From Oopsacas minuta (lineage: Eukaryota; Porifera; Hexactinellida; Lyssacinosida; Leucopsacidae), in contig JAKMXF010000033.1 of NCBI GenBank assembly GCA_024704765.1, positions 892,847 through 956,846 of the forward strand: a stretch of DNA of 64,000 nucleotides, read 5' to 3'. The notes beneath the pieces are model-generated. The model did no database searches, was not told where the DNA came from, and saw nothing but the letters and a program-made list of their open reading frames with translations. Shown one piece after another: positions 52,488 to 62,340 of this stretch. Numbering within the stretch: position 1 is the first letter of the stretch; the number at the start of each line of letters is the position of its first letter. The translations under genes were made by a program, and so were the position numbers.

Positions 52488-54413
52488 ATTTTATGAATAT
52501 AAGTAACTTTATTGATATCTCAAAATACTTAGAGACTTGTTGTTAACCGTAACAATGTACGCTAATTCAGATTCAGTTTTCCTATGTAAATTAATTATCG
52601 TTTTACGAAATAATGAGTGGAGCTAACCATGAATTGCTTAACATATATCTATATCTTAAGGGACGTCTGGGCCCTGGTGCTGTCCAAATTTAGGCCCCAT
52701 ATATGTCTTACATTGAACCGATCTCACAGTATTCAGAATCAAATTAACCCACAATACATAAACCTTATATAAACACACACTACAGAAACAACTTTCTACA
52801 TAGGCTTTTTGTGAGACATATTCTTTGTGAATTCATTGATATCGAATAACACAGCTAAGAGCGTTGAATTTTAGCCCGGTAAGTTTGTGAACACGAGTAA
52901 AATAAATGGACGACAGCGGTGTGTAAGACTCTCCGTTCCAAAAAATGCACTATTCGGATTGAAATTTGCATCTGCTTTTTTGCAGTGAGAGCTGCCCCTT
53001 TCGGCCCAGTATTCCCGCATTGATTTGTCTTCTCCCACAAACCAATATCATTGACGTACTGATTTAAATCTGTGCAAAAATTCAGCCTCCGTGACTGGAG
53101 CGCTAGCGCTGAAGTGTTCAGGTAAAGGTTCCTCTGTCATATCTGTATGCATGAACTCACGAATATCACTTTGTTCAGGTGGCTAAGATTGACATTCACC
53201 TCGAGCGCTAGATTTAGAAGGTGCGAATATCTTGTCCAACAAAGGCATCTTGAAGCATCGCAGCATCAGATGCTTTTTTGGCAGCAGCTACTAGCGGGTC
53301 CTTTCTGTTTGGCTCTTTGCGAATCTAGAAGAGAGATATTTCTACCGCCCTGGATGCAGTATTGCCTAAAAGCATTTATATATATGATTTCTTTATTGCA
53401 GAAGCAGTGCATTTAGCATGAATAAATGTACAGTATTACATTTTTGTAGTACATCAAACTTTACACCAATAAAACTTTAACTATTCTCGAGTTATAATTG
53501 AATATTCATAAAAATTTGTCATCCATAGTCTCTAGTCACTCAACAACGAGCCAAGACAGCTAACTTTTGTATGACTTTTTATACTGGAACAACCTCTTAT
53601 GCACAAATGCAAATGTATTTGTCATTAAAGTCTCACTTGTCATGCTATACAGCCTATTCTTCATCCCCCGACAATAGGTCCTTCTGGACTATATATGGCG
53701 GTATGGATCGTCCCCTCGACCTCTGCAGTGTAATGAACCTCCCAATAATTCTAATAAAGAAGAAGTAAGGGACTAGTTCTACAAACTGGTGTATTGCGCT
53801 TGCTCTTGTTGTTAACTATTTATCTTCATCCATTACTAAGGCAGAGACAACGTTTTTGGTTAGGGGGGCTGGGGTGTTGAATGACTTTAAATTGACCAAA
53901 GAACAAATCGTTATCAATTTGAATTAATAGGAATCGCTGCTGTAGTCATATTTCGCACCTTGCTTGCTTTCTAGGTTTAATATATAACTCTAGGTCGCTG
54001 CGGGACAGCTTAGTGTTCCAGGTTAGCTTAAGTGTTAAATTAAACAGCTAAATTTTATAGTGATATTGGTTGCTATGCGACAGGATATACTCTGCACTAC
54101 GTGCGTCGAATCACAGAATAGTTAAAATTTTAAGATTTTTTTATCCATGGCCCATCCAAATTACATTCAATGGCCTTCTGTGGTGACACTGAAGATGCGA
54201 TGTCGCTTTAGGTTAGTAATCTCGGCACTTCGTGCCTCAGGGTATTAAGAAATTCTGAATTTTTTGATATTTTTAAACAGTCATGACGTAATAATCCTAT
54301 GATGAGTTAACTTTTGGCCAGAATCATGACGTCAGGAATTGTGTCACAATGAGGGGTACCTGTGATTCAAATTTCCTGTAATTAATGCGAACCTTATAAT
54401 TGCTTATTAGATT
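52488..54413. other. Repeat-rich intergenic
   Basis: Starts with an R1-like scrap (52488-52620). The minus strand of about 52850-53390 contains degenerate coding-like sequence (TDMTEEPLPEHFSASAPVTE, with stops) that I cannot assign. A GGCACTTCGTGCC palindrome near 54212 resembles R1 tails. Confidence 0.35.
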
Positions 54414-56150
54414 CTAATATTTCAATATCTGGACTATAATTGATGCTGATATCCTTAAATTTTCTCTGAAGTCAAGTCGCCTGCGGTGTTTTGACCTAAG
54501 AAAATTTGCTGAAGAAAACGTTTTCTCACAAAAATATGTTGTTGGAAATGGAAGCAAAAGCAATCTTTCAGCTTTTTTGAAAAGATTTGGTGCTACCCCC
54601 TTCACTAAAAACCAGAACTTAGTTTTGTTAGCACGAGAATATTTAGCTTTTGCCTCCTCATTTGCCTGTAAATATAACAACTCCTCTACTAGTATGTTGC
54701 CTAAGTCCATCATATCTTTCAGTGACATATCCATCGGGGTTAGCAGGTATTTAGGGATTTATGGAACGTCCGAAAAGATATTGGAAAATTAGTAACTAGA
54801 TTCATCAAATGTTCTTCGACAAGGGGAATAAATTTAACTTCAAGATGTGGTGAAGGAGAAAGAATTGCTTCTACACGTGGGAACATGTTCCATTGGTTGC
54901 TCAGTATGCGTAAACGAAAGAATTTCAACTTATTTTGAAATGTAGTCACATTTTCTATAGCCGCTTGAAGAAAAATCCCATCTCCCTGCAACCTAAGATT
55001 ACTCAGGTTATAGTAAGAGAAGATTTCGTAAGATAAGCTCATTTCAGTTTGAAATAGATCGATGAAAACTCTTCTGTCTTGAAGAAATGTTTCTGATCTA
55101 GAAATTCACATAACTGATCATAAATAGAATATACTTGTTCAAGAGCTTTTCCTCTACTAAGCCAGCGAACTTCTGTGTGGAACAGGAGGACGCCGTGTTC
55201 TGCTTCCGAATCTTCACAGTTTTCTTAATATACGTTCGTTCAAGGGACCTGATTTGACAAAGTTCACAACTTTGTTGATATGGTTAAGTGTTTCATGAAG
55301 TTCAGGCTGGGGATCTTGGCAGCTAACGTCTCTTTATGAAGCATGCAATGGATAAAACTGCACTGCGGAACTTCCCTTTTAAAACATCCCTAGAATCCAG
55401 CATCTCTACTAGTCATATTTCGAGCTCCATCTGTACTAACACTAACAACTTGGCTTAAACTAATCTGAGGTGAGTCAAAATAGGATCTAACCATCTTGAA
55501 AATATCTTGTCCAGTGCAACGACATTCAAACTAATCAACGAAAAGTAATTCTTCCTTTATGCAATCGTTATCGATGAAACGCATACAGACAATAAGAGTA
55601 GATTCTGCTCCATATGTTGACTCATCTAATTGACTGCTGATAGGAATATCCTTTATAAGCCGAACCAATTTATCTTCTAAATTCTGTGAAATTTGACTAA
55701 TCTTCCTTTTTACTGTATCATTAGATAACGGGATTTTGTTTAGTTTCTCAGCTGCCGCACTTCCCAGAACATACTTGGCACAAGCCAACAGTGAAGGCTT
55801 GATTAGAGTTTCTGCATCTCTATGAGGTTTTTTAAGCTTTGTGATTAGAAAAGATACTTCATAGGATGCCAAAATACATTTCAAATCGGTAGACTGAGTG
55901 AAGAGAGAAAAAGATTTCTGTTGATTCAAATAAACCTTCTTTTTCTACGAAAAGTACTCTATTGGCTGCCCCACCTCTGTGGGATGTTTTGAAAATGGAT
56001 GCGCTTTTAAGTGATGAGGCCTCATAGAATCATTCGCCAAGCATACATGATAGGTCAAGCAAAGAGGTTTAATTCGTCTGGACTAGAAATGAATCCAAAC
56101 TGCAGATAATAGGAATCATAATGTCGAATTCTGCGTTTTGCATTTGGTTC
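54414..56150 (-). pseudogene. BED-hAT transposase relic (SCAND3/ZBED5-like)
   Basis: Reading from 56150 downward on the minus strand: RRIRHYDSYYLQFGFISSPD, a BED-like zinc finger (LCLTYHVCLANDSMRP), KKPHRDAETLIKPSLLACAK, KIPLSNDTVKRKI, and the catalytic-region SSQLDESTYGAEST. It continues with a CMLHKETLAAK piece, then LNLRLQGDGIFLQAAIENV. It ends with the hAT dimerisation block KAERLLLLPFPTTYFCEKTF then SSANFLRSKHRRRL, stopping at 54414. Several frameshifts and stops divide it. It is clearly a dead domain-complete copy of a hAT of the SCAND3/ZBED5 type. Confidence 0.8.
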
Positions 56151-56696
56151 GGATATAATCTTCTGATTGTATAATAAAGTCTTTTAATGATAGGATTGAA
56201 ATTAATTAATGTAGATACAGTTCTATGATATATTTATGTAGATTGTAAAATGAAAATTGTATCGATCAATAAGATGCGATATTATTCACATTATTGGAGT
56301 TCACATATCGATTACGTATTCACAATCGAATACATAGTATTTATTGTCATACAAAAGCAATTTATATTTCTCAGATGCATGCCATCTTTTCGAACCCTTA
56401 CATTGTAAGGCTTACAAAGTATTAACAATAATTATATCTGAGTACTAACTTTATCGACGTATAATGCAAATGGGTTTTTAAAGAGCGAGGAGCCTCCTTT
56501 GACTAAATTATTTACGCACACCCCAGGTATAGATGGTTCTCTCCGAATATGTATCGCCCCTCTTCGGTATTGCCATCCCCCTGGTTGAGAATCATTGCCT
56601 TAGCTAAGCCAATGGCACTTACATAATATTCAGTTCAAATTCGGAGATTAACAGGAATGATTCCAAATTCGTAGACAGTATATAGAAACATGAGCA
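56151..56696. other. Intergenic, nothing recognised
   Basis: AT-rich DNA with a scrap of hAT-MITE-like sequence (CCCCCTGGTTGAGAATCATTG near 56577). Confidence 0.35.
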
Positions 56697-56887
56697 CAGT
56701 GGAACCTACATAAACCGACTCCTGTAATATTCCGGAAGGCCTCTATAAACCGACTCCTGTAATATTCCGGAAGGCCTCTATAATCCGACAGTGTTTTTGA
56801 TCTGAAATAGCTTCAGACAATACAAATTCACCTGTATAATCCGACACTACTTTCATGTCCTAACGAGTGTCAGTATAGGCAGTTGGA
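56697..56887. repeat. MITE family M2, second copy, with internal duplication
   Basis: Homologous to the MITE in the HIBCH intron (shared GATCTGAAATAGCTTC and CCTAACGAGTGTCAG). The first part carries a perfect 35-bp tandem duplication (56710-56744 and 56745-56779). The left end is CAGTGGAACC. Confidence 0.7.
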
Positions 56888-57430
56888 TATACACACACTA
56901 TTTAATTAAAGCTCAGTCGTTCTTTAAGAAGGTACACTAGTTAATATAGGGTAGATCCAACTCGAATATTGCGTGAAATACGCTGGAACATAGTCTACTA
57001 AATATAAGGCCTAACTGTAATACTACCAGGTATGCAGTTAGAGCCGCATTAAGGCATAGAGCTTCGAGTTTTTGGCGAAGCGACGAGCGCTCATAAGTGA
57101 CTAAATTTAATGCTCTCAAATCAATACATCCCAAGGAAAGAAATTTCCAAAATTGATAACTACTGTATGTATTGGAATTTGATATAAGGAAGGGTGACTG
57201 TATTAATAGGTAAATTAATATCTTCATAATTTGTGGCAAGAATAAAGAGGGCAACTAAAAAGCAACCGAGAATTGGTTGTTGTTAGAAGTTTTGAAGCTA
57301 CCTAACGAGTCAATTTAGCCAAGTGAGTAATGCCTACCAAATTACCAATTATTTCACCATTACTAATACCATAAATATTATTCGAAAGCAGAATATCAAT
57401 AATGAATGAATATAGTATTTATTGGAACAT
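56888..57430. other. Intergenic, 3' of the CatSper subunit
   Basis: No gene recognised. A short R1-tail-like GCGAAGCGACGAGCGCTC lies at about 57074. Confidence 0.35.
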
Positions 57431-59803
57431 TCAAAGTCCTTTGAAGTGAGAGTTTCTTTTTGTCTTACAGAATTTCACTTTTTTGCCATCTCTCAGTATC
57501 ACACAAGCTACACCCATACCTAGACCAAATATTGTCGCAGTAATTACAGTAACAGCATGCTCTACCTCTTTTAGCAAGGGAACATTAATAACGAATACTT
57601 GAAATTGTGTTCTAAACGAACAATAGGTCCAGTCCGTATCAGATTCTAGTTCTGATTCGAAGTGGAATAATCCACCTCCAAGGAAACTTATAGAATGATC
57701 GCTGCTCGTATTTGAGTATATATAATCTGTACGATTGTTGACCTCATTAAGGGTGAATGGAATTGAGAGAGTTCGCAACACTAGTCCTCCTTCCCAGGTT
57801 ATAGCAGGCTGTATATGCAGTGGATGATGGTAATGATGAGTCCGAGCTCTTTCTTTACATTCACTGAGACTGACCTCCTCTGATTCTTTCATCTTCTTAG
57901 TGCAGTTACACTCCTTCCTTGTGTTAGAATTATGACACAATTCAATCAATGGTGGTACCCCCTTATGATGTAGATTAGGTTGTATTCCAAGTTCTGGATG
58001 GTAATTATAAATATGGGTGCTAGTATGTACACTAGTACCGTGAGTAGAAGGAGGTCTGTAGTTGGGAGGAAGATCAGTAAACTGAAAGGAACCAGAAGAT
58101 GACAAGAGATTGAATTTGTGTTGTTGAGGACATGCGACTATAATATCAAGTGATTGCTGATGAGAAGGTAAACTGGTAACACATTTGGGTATAACTTTAA
58201 TGTGCGATTGACCAACAGGTTTGTAATCAATTGATACATCTCTATGAGTTCGATTAATATTTGAATATTGTGAATGTTTCAAAAGTGCTGGACCATATTG
58301 ATAAACTTCTAGAATAGTATTCTGATGTACAAACAATGACCTATGGATTACTATTCTAATATTTGTAGTTTCCCATTTATCAAGGGTTAATGGAGATGGC
58401 AGATATGATGGAATGAATTCTATCTTTGAGACGACACAGCTAGAGTTATTATTAGCCATAATATATGAGAATGTGTTATTTAGTATAGTGAATGGCTGAC
58501 CCCATGTGTCTAGGAAAATATATCCATCTAGGATAGTATAACTTGTGTTAGTCACAGTCAAAGAGTTGGAAAAATAAATACTAGTTTCTGTTGTATATAA
58601 AATACATGCATCTCTTTGAAAACGAAGAGATGTAATGTTTGAGAGATGAATAGGTTTAAATCCAATTGCTAGGTAATCAGATGTGTAGAGTATATCTCTA
58701 CTGGTGGCTAATGTTGCAAATGAGAACGGATTCGTATTAAACTGAGAAATAAATTCACCTTCAAATGTCCATAAATCATTTATGATTTCTGAAATTCCTA
58801 AGTTGTTTGAGAGCAAATTTAGAGAAATAACTTTTGATTCTGTTACAGAGGAGATCAATACAAGGATAATATTCTGCTTTAGTTCAGCAGCTAGAATTTG
58901 AAATGACGTATTTGGAAGAGTCAAATTGAAATATAATCGAAAATGCGATGTAATATTATGCAGCGTAATGATGGAACTCTCATTAAAGAAGATAACAATA
59001 TTACTGTCTGAGAGAATAAACGTAAAATCAAACTCTAAATTTATGACTGAGATACCATCTCTGCTCAGCAAATATAGGTTCTGACTACTTCGGAGAATCA
59101 TAGAGAATTCATCTGGTTGCTGAATATCATTAATGGACCCACATGAATCATCACTCACAAGTTCACATATGTCAATTTGGTAAGCTCTCGAGAACAGAGG
59201 TGGAACAAACACATTTAGCTTATCATTATCAATATTGAACAAGACTTCAGGAATAAGAGAGTATTGAAATGCTGGAATTAATAATTTAGCTGAATAAGAT
59301 TGGTTAAAGTTATGTGCTTGTCGATAGAATATAGGGTCATGCGAGATTATCCAAATTATAAATATATCTGATTCAAATTCAGTTGATAATCTAAGAAAAT
59401 ATCTACAGCCTTCCAATAGGTGCATTGGTAAGATGATAGAACCATGATCATAACTGAGGGGTGACTCTATTGTCAAATTATAATTAACAGTCTCGTTGAA
59501 CAATAATCCATTCCAACTGGTATTGCAGGGATAATCTGAATTATTACAATTGGAATAGAATATCAGAGTTAGGTCTTGTGAATTGTCTATCGTATCATAA
59601 CTAATAGCAAATATTCTATCTACCCTATTCTTGAGTGAAGTGTTTTGCGAGGAATACAACGTCAATAGGTGAGATTTTGTGATAAATGATAATACAGTAA
59701 GTATAACAATAAAGCTACAAATAGTCATTACAAATGGAACATACAATGCAGTGAAATTTGCAATGGAATTAATAATTTCTGATAATATTACATATAGTGA
59801 CAT
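57431..59803 (-). CDS. CATSPERD: CatSper auxiliary subunit, delta/epsilon type
   Basis: This 790-residue single-exon gene starts at the ATG at 59803; human CATSPERD is about 798 residues. A hydrophobic segment at about 18-43 is a signal anchor. It leads into a long N-glycosylated extracellular region that in this family forms a beta-propeller. Diagnostic C-terminal features are LPPNYRPPSTHGTSV at about 578-590, a CNCTKKM...LSECKERA block at about 630-650, and LGGGLFHFESELESD followed by CSFRTQFQVFVINVPL. A single transmembrane helix follows at about 749-770 with a short basic tail. CatSper is the sperm-flagellum calcium channel, and the delta and epsilon subunits form its extracellular canopy. 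Delta and epsilon share this C-terminal region; length favours delta. This implies flagellated sperm with CatSper signalling. Confidence 0.78.
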   Translation of the reverse strand: MSLYVILSEIINSIANFTALYVPFVMTICSFIVILTVLSFITKSHLLTLYSSQNTSLKNRVDRIFAISYDTIDNSQDLTLIFYSNCNNSDYPCNTSWNGLLFNETVNYNLTIESPLSYDHGSIILPMHLLEGCRYFLRLSTEFESDIFIIWIISHDPIFYRQAHNFNQSYSAKLLIPAFQYSLIPEVLFNIDNDKLNVFVPPLFSRAYQIDICELVSDDSCGSINDIQQPDEFSMILRSSQNLYLLSRDGISVINLEFDFTFILSDSNIVIFFNESSIITLHNITSHFRLYFNLTLPNTSFQILAAELKQNIILVLISSVTESKVISLNLLSNNLGISEIINDLWTFEGEFISQFNTNPFSFATLATSRDILYTSDYLAIGFKPIHLSNITSLRFQRDACILYTTETSIYFSNSLTVTNTSYTILDGYIFLDTWGQPFTILNNTFSYIMANNNSSCVVSKIEFIPSYLPSPLTLDKWETTNIRIVIHRSLFVHQNTILEVYQYGPALLKHSQYSNINRTHRDVSIDYKPVGQSHIKVIPKCVTSLPSHQQSLDIIVACPQQHKFNLLSSSGSFQFTDLPPNYRPPSTHGTSVHTSTHIYNYHPELGIQPNLHHKGVPPLIELCHNSNTRKECNCTKKMKESEEVSLSECKERARTHHYHHPLHIQPAITWEGGLVLRTLSIPFTLNEVNNRTDYIYSNTSSDHSISFLGGGLFHFESELESDTDWTYCSFRTQFQVFVINVPLLKEVEHAVTVITATIFGLGMGVACVILRDGKKVKFCKTKRNSHFKGL

Positions 59804-59868
59804 ATTTCATACATTTGACACTCAAGGAATTCTTTCAAAATTTTATTAGCCAAAATTGTAATGATAGA

Positions 59869-59910
59869 AACGCGCCGGCGCGTTGTTATCTGCTCACTTC
59901 AAGAAGTGAG
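59869..59910. promoter_or_regulatory. GC palindrome and hairpin upstream of the CatSper gene
   Basis: AACGCGCCGGCGCGTT (59869-59884) is a perfect 16-bp palindrome in AT-rich DNA. It is followed by CTCACTTCAAGAAGTGAG (59893-59910), also perfectly self-complementary. They lie 66 and 90 bp upstream of the ATG. A promoter role is a guess. Confidence 0.35.
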
Positions 59911-60376
59911 GACTAACTATAACTGATATACAAACTGGTTATAGTATTATACTATTCGCATAACCAGATAATAGGACACTAATTATGATCGACTGCTGAG
60001 TTTGTATCCCAATACCGTACACGGAATACTTGGCTACCAAATATCAACTATTCGCCAAATACAGCCTCTACAAGTAATACTCAGTTAGAACAAATATATC
60101 GCATCGCTGATATTCAATTCATAGTTTTGTTTATTAATACATATTGCAGCAAATATATCTAGTTTTCTAATAAAACAAATCTTGCATTCAGCTATTAAAG
60201 GTACTAAGGTAGATAGCCCATCAGAGCAGCAAGATAAAGTTGTAATAAATTGTAAGAATTTCATCACTAGTGATTCTGTCAAGCCAAATTTGGTCCCCCA
60301 GACAAGTTTTGGCGGGCTATAACTGGTCCGGGGGGAAAAATTTAGCAGCCAAAATCTGTCATTTTTCTCAACTATT
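59911..60376. other. Intergenic, nothing recognised
   Basis: AT-rich DNA upstream of the CatSper gene. No gene or known repeat. Confidence 0.35.
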
Positions 60377-60750
60377 AGACGCAGGGATCTGAACTCTTGC
60401 GTCTAGCATGATCCGCCTCGGGGTCGGACACTTTTGGCACACCTTGGTTTCTGACGGGCGCGGGTGTATCTTGGCGCGTTACTGGCAGAGCATATGGCAT
60501 TTTTATCGAATTAGCTAACGAACTGGGCGTTACTTTGTCCTGTCTGTCATTAATCTTCACTGTTGGACACAAGGATTTGAAATCTTACTTGGATTCGTGT
60601 CCAGCGTGGTCCGCCCTCGGTTGATGGACATTTTTGGCCCCCCTTTTAGTTGCTGACAGGTGTATTTTGAAGCGTTCCTGACAGAGATATGGCTTTGTTA
60701 TCGAATTATCTAATGAACCCTGCATTACCTTGCCAGTATCTCTTTCCATA
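60377..60750. repeat. Diverged tandem duplication, two ~185-bp units
   Basis: Unit 1 (about 60377-60560) and unit 2 (about 60561-60750) share in order: GTGTC/GCGTC...GATCCGCC/GGTCCGCC, GGTTTCTGACGGG/AGTTGCTGACAGG, a GGTGTAT...GCGTT stretch, ATATGGC...TTATCGAATTA and CTAACGAAC/CTAATGAAC. GC content is above the surroundings. Confidence 0.6.
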
Positions 60751-60922
60751 TTTTGGAGTTTTCATAATTTTTTTGATGAATTCACTCTACTCTCTAAAGA
60801 ACTCTAGGCTGGACCAATTTTGACTAAGGTAGGACAATTATTTCCTGACAATTCTACTCATTCCAGGTAATATATTTATAAACTTGGTAACAACAGTCTT
60901 GATCATTAGATATTATGATAAA

Positions 60923-62032
60923 TCAATCAAATTTAAATATAACTAGCGGTTTTTCAGCTATAGAATGATATTGAATACAATTTGAAGATAAATACTGTTT
61001 AATACGGAGGATTTTTAATCCGCATTCATGTTTCATACATCCTAATTGTTCTTTATCAAGATGAATGTCATCATTAGAACTCAATATCATAGCAGTAATA
61101 GGTGGAGATATAACTGTATTAATAAAACATGATATATTTGCTAGAAGGGAGGGTGGGGCTGGCATAACTTGATGTTTGTATTCCTTTGTCTCATCTCTCA
61201 TTTCGGTCGTATAAGCAGAATCTAGCTGACGCCAAAAGTGGTTAATTTTCGAAAAGACAGTTCTAAGCATGTTTATAGCAAATATTTGATTATTCGAGTT
61301 TATACAAAATGCTTCAATAAGATGTTTGGATTGCAGATAATGCAAGTCTACAAGTCTAAGTTCTTTTCTGAAACGTTTAACAGTCAAATCCTCGCTAATT
61401 AGAACATTTCTGCTATCTGTATGCAGTAAGAGAAGTTCGTTACGTATATTAAGTTCTACGATAGAGGATAATTCCCGTAATACTCCGCGTATTCGTGAGA
61501 ATTCAGACTTGAGGTAGGGTAGCGTTTGATTGATATGGAGGGACTTAACAGGGAGAGTGGAAACGAATTGCACTGGTGGATAAAATGTTATTAAATCGAG
61601 AGACAAATCTTCATCATATTGCTGGAATAGATCTCCTGTTCTGTATTGTAAGAGGTATTTAGAGAGATACATAAATATATTGCTTCTTTCCAAAATCCAA
61701 CCAAATACAAGTAATAACCCAGTTGATGTTGAGGTTAAGCTTTCATTGAGTTTTGAGATTGGGAAGTAGTACTTGAATAGAAATATTTTGAGAAATATTA
61801 GTTTGATAGAAATAGTAGAAACCCTTATCTTGTTGTGAATAAATTCAGTATAGATGTTTCCAGTATTCTGCAATCTTTCAAATAAGAAAATATATTCACA
61901 AATGAAACTCAAGAAAGATTCGTATGATTCTTGACTACTGAGATCTCTAAGTCGTTCTGGTTGTATTTTGAATTTTTTAGAAAAACATTGTAATAGCTTG
62001 TGGAATATTCCGAGGGGCGGGGGTGTGGACAT
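60923..62032 (-). CDS. TEDC1: TEDC1-like protein (tubulin epsilon/delta complex component), tentative
   Basis: The first ATG is at 62032, giving 369 residues in one exon; the codons upstream to 62047 lack an ATG. The protein is helical with no signal peptide. Weak similarity to TEDC1 is seen in SLTSTSTGLLLVFGWILERS (family SRELLLALSWLLAR), in a region with IRGVLRELSSIVELNIRNEL, and in NHFWRQLDSAY near the C-terminal third. TEDC1 works with TEDC2 and delta/epsilon tubulin to keep triplet microtubules in centrioles. The start sits only 15 bp from the edge of an R1 repeat, so an upstream exon could be missing. The family assignment is by eye; if it is wrong this is an unknown helical protein. 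Confidence 0.45.
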   Translation of the reverse strand: MSTPPPLGIFHKLLQCFSKKFKIQPERLRDLSSQESYESFLSFICEYIFLFERLQNTGNIYTEFIHNKIRVSTISIKLIFLKIFLFKYYFPISKLNESLTSTSTGLLLVFGWILERSNIFMYLSKYLLQYRTGDLFQQYDEDLSLDLITFYPPVQFVSTLPVKSLHINQTLPYLKSEFSRIRGVLRELSSIVELNIRNELLLLHTDSRNVLISEDLTVKRFRKELRLVDLHYLQSKHLIEAFCINSNNQIFAINMLRTVFSKINHFWRQLDSAYTTEMRDETKEYKHQVMPAPPSLLANISCFINTVISPPITAMILSSNDDIHLDKEQLGCMKHECGLKILRIKQYLSSNCIQYHSIAEKPLVIFKFD

Positions 62033-62047
62033 CAATAATGTAAACAA

Positions 62048-62340
62048 TCTATATTATCAAATTGCTATTGTTGTCTGTTTATCCGTTGTCAAGCAAAATT
62101 TTTAGGGAATGTTGTATTGAATTCGAATTTCTCAATTCCGAGATGTCGCATCACTATGCATTTGTCGTGTTTACCAAGAAAGTAAGCATAATTCAATACT
62201 TAAACTTGAGTAAATAAATCGAATGATGCGAATAAGAATTTCAGACTTTTGGATTAATCATATGTAAACTTATTTGTTGTCGTATGAATACAAAGTCAAC
62301 ATATGATTGAAATCTAAAATACCTAGAAACCAGCTCTGAA
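62048..62340 (+). repeat. Dispersed repeat R1, copy f (5' part)
   Basis: Begins A^TCTATATTATCAAATTG and carries the TATCCGTTGTCAAGC and TTTGTCGTGTTTACCAAGAA family blocks. The start lies 15 bp upstream of the TEDC1-like ATG, oriented away from the gene. Confidence 0.5.

Noticed and set aside
57431-59803. Beta-propeller-rich ectodomain considered as a kelch/RAG2-type protein
   Set aside because: It has no kelch GG...Y...W pattern, and its C-terminal motifs and two hydrophobic segments fit CatSper delta/epsilon.
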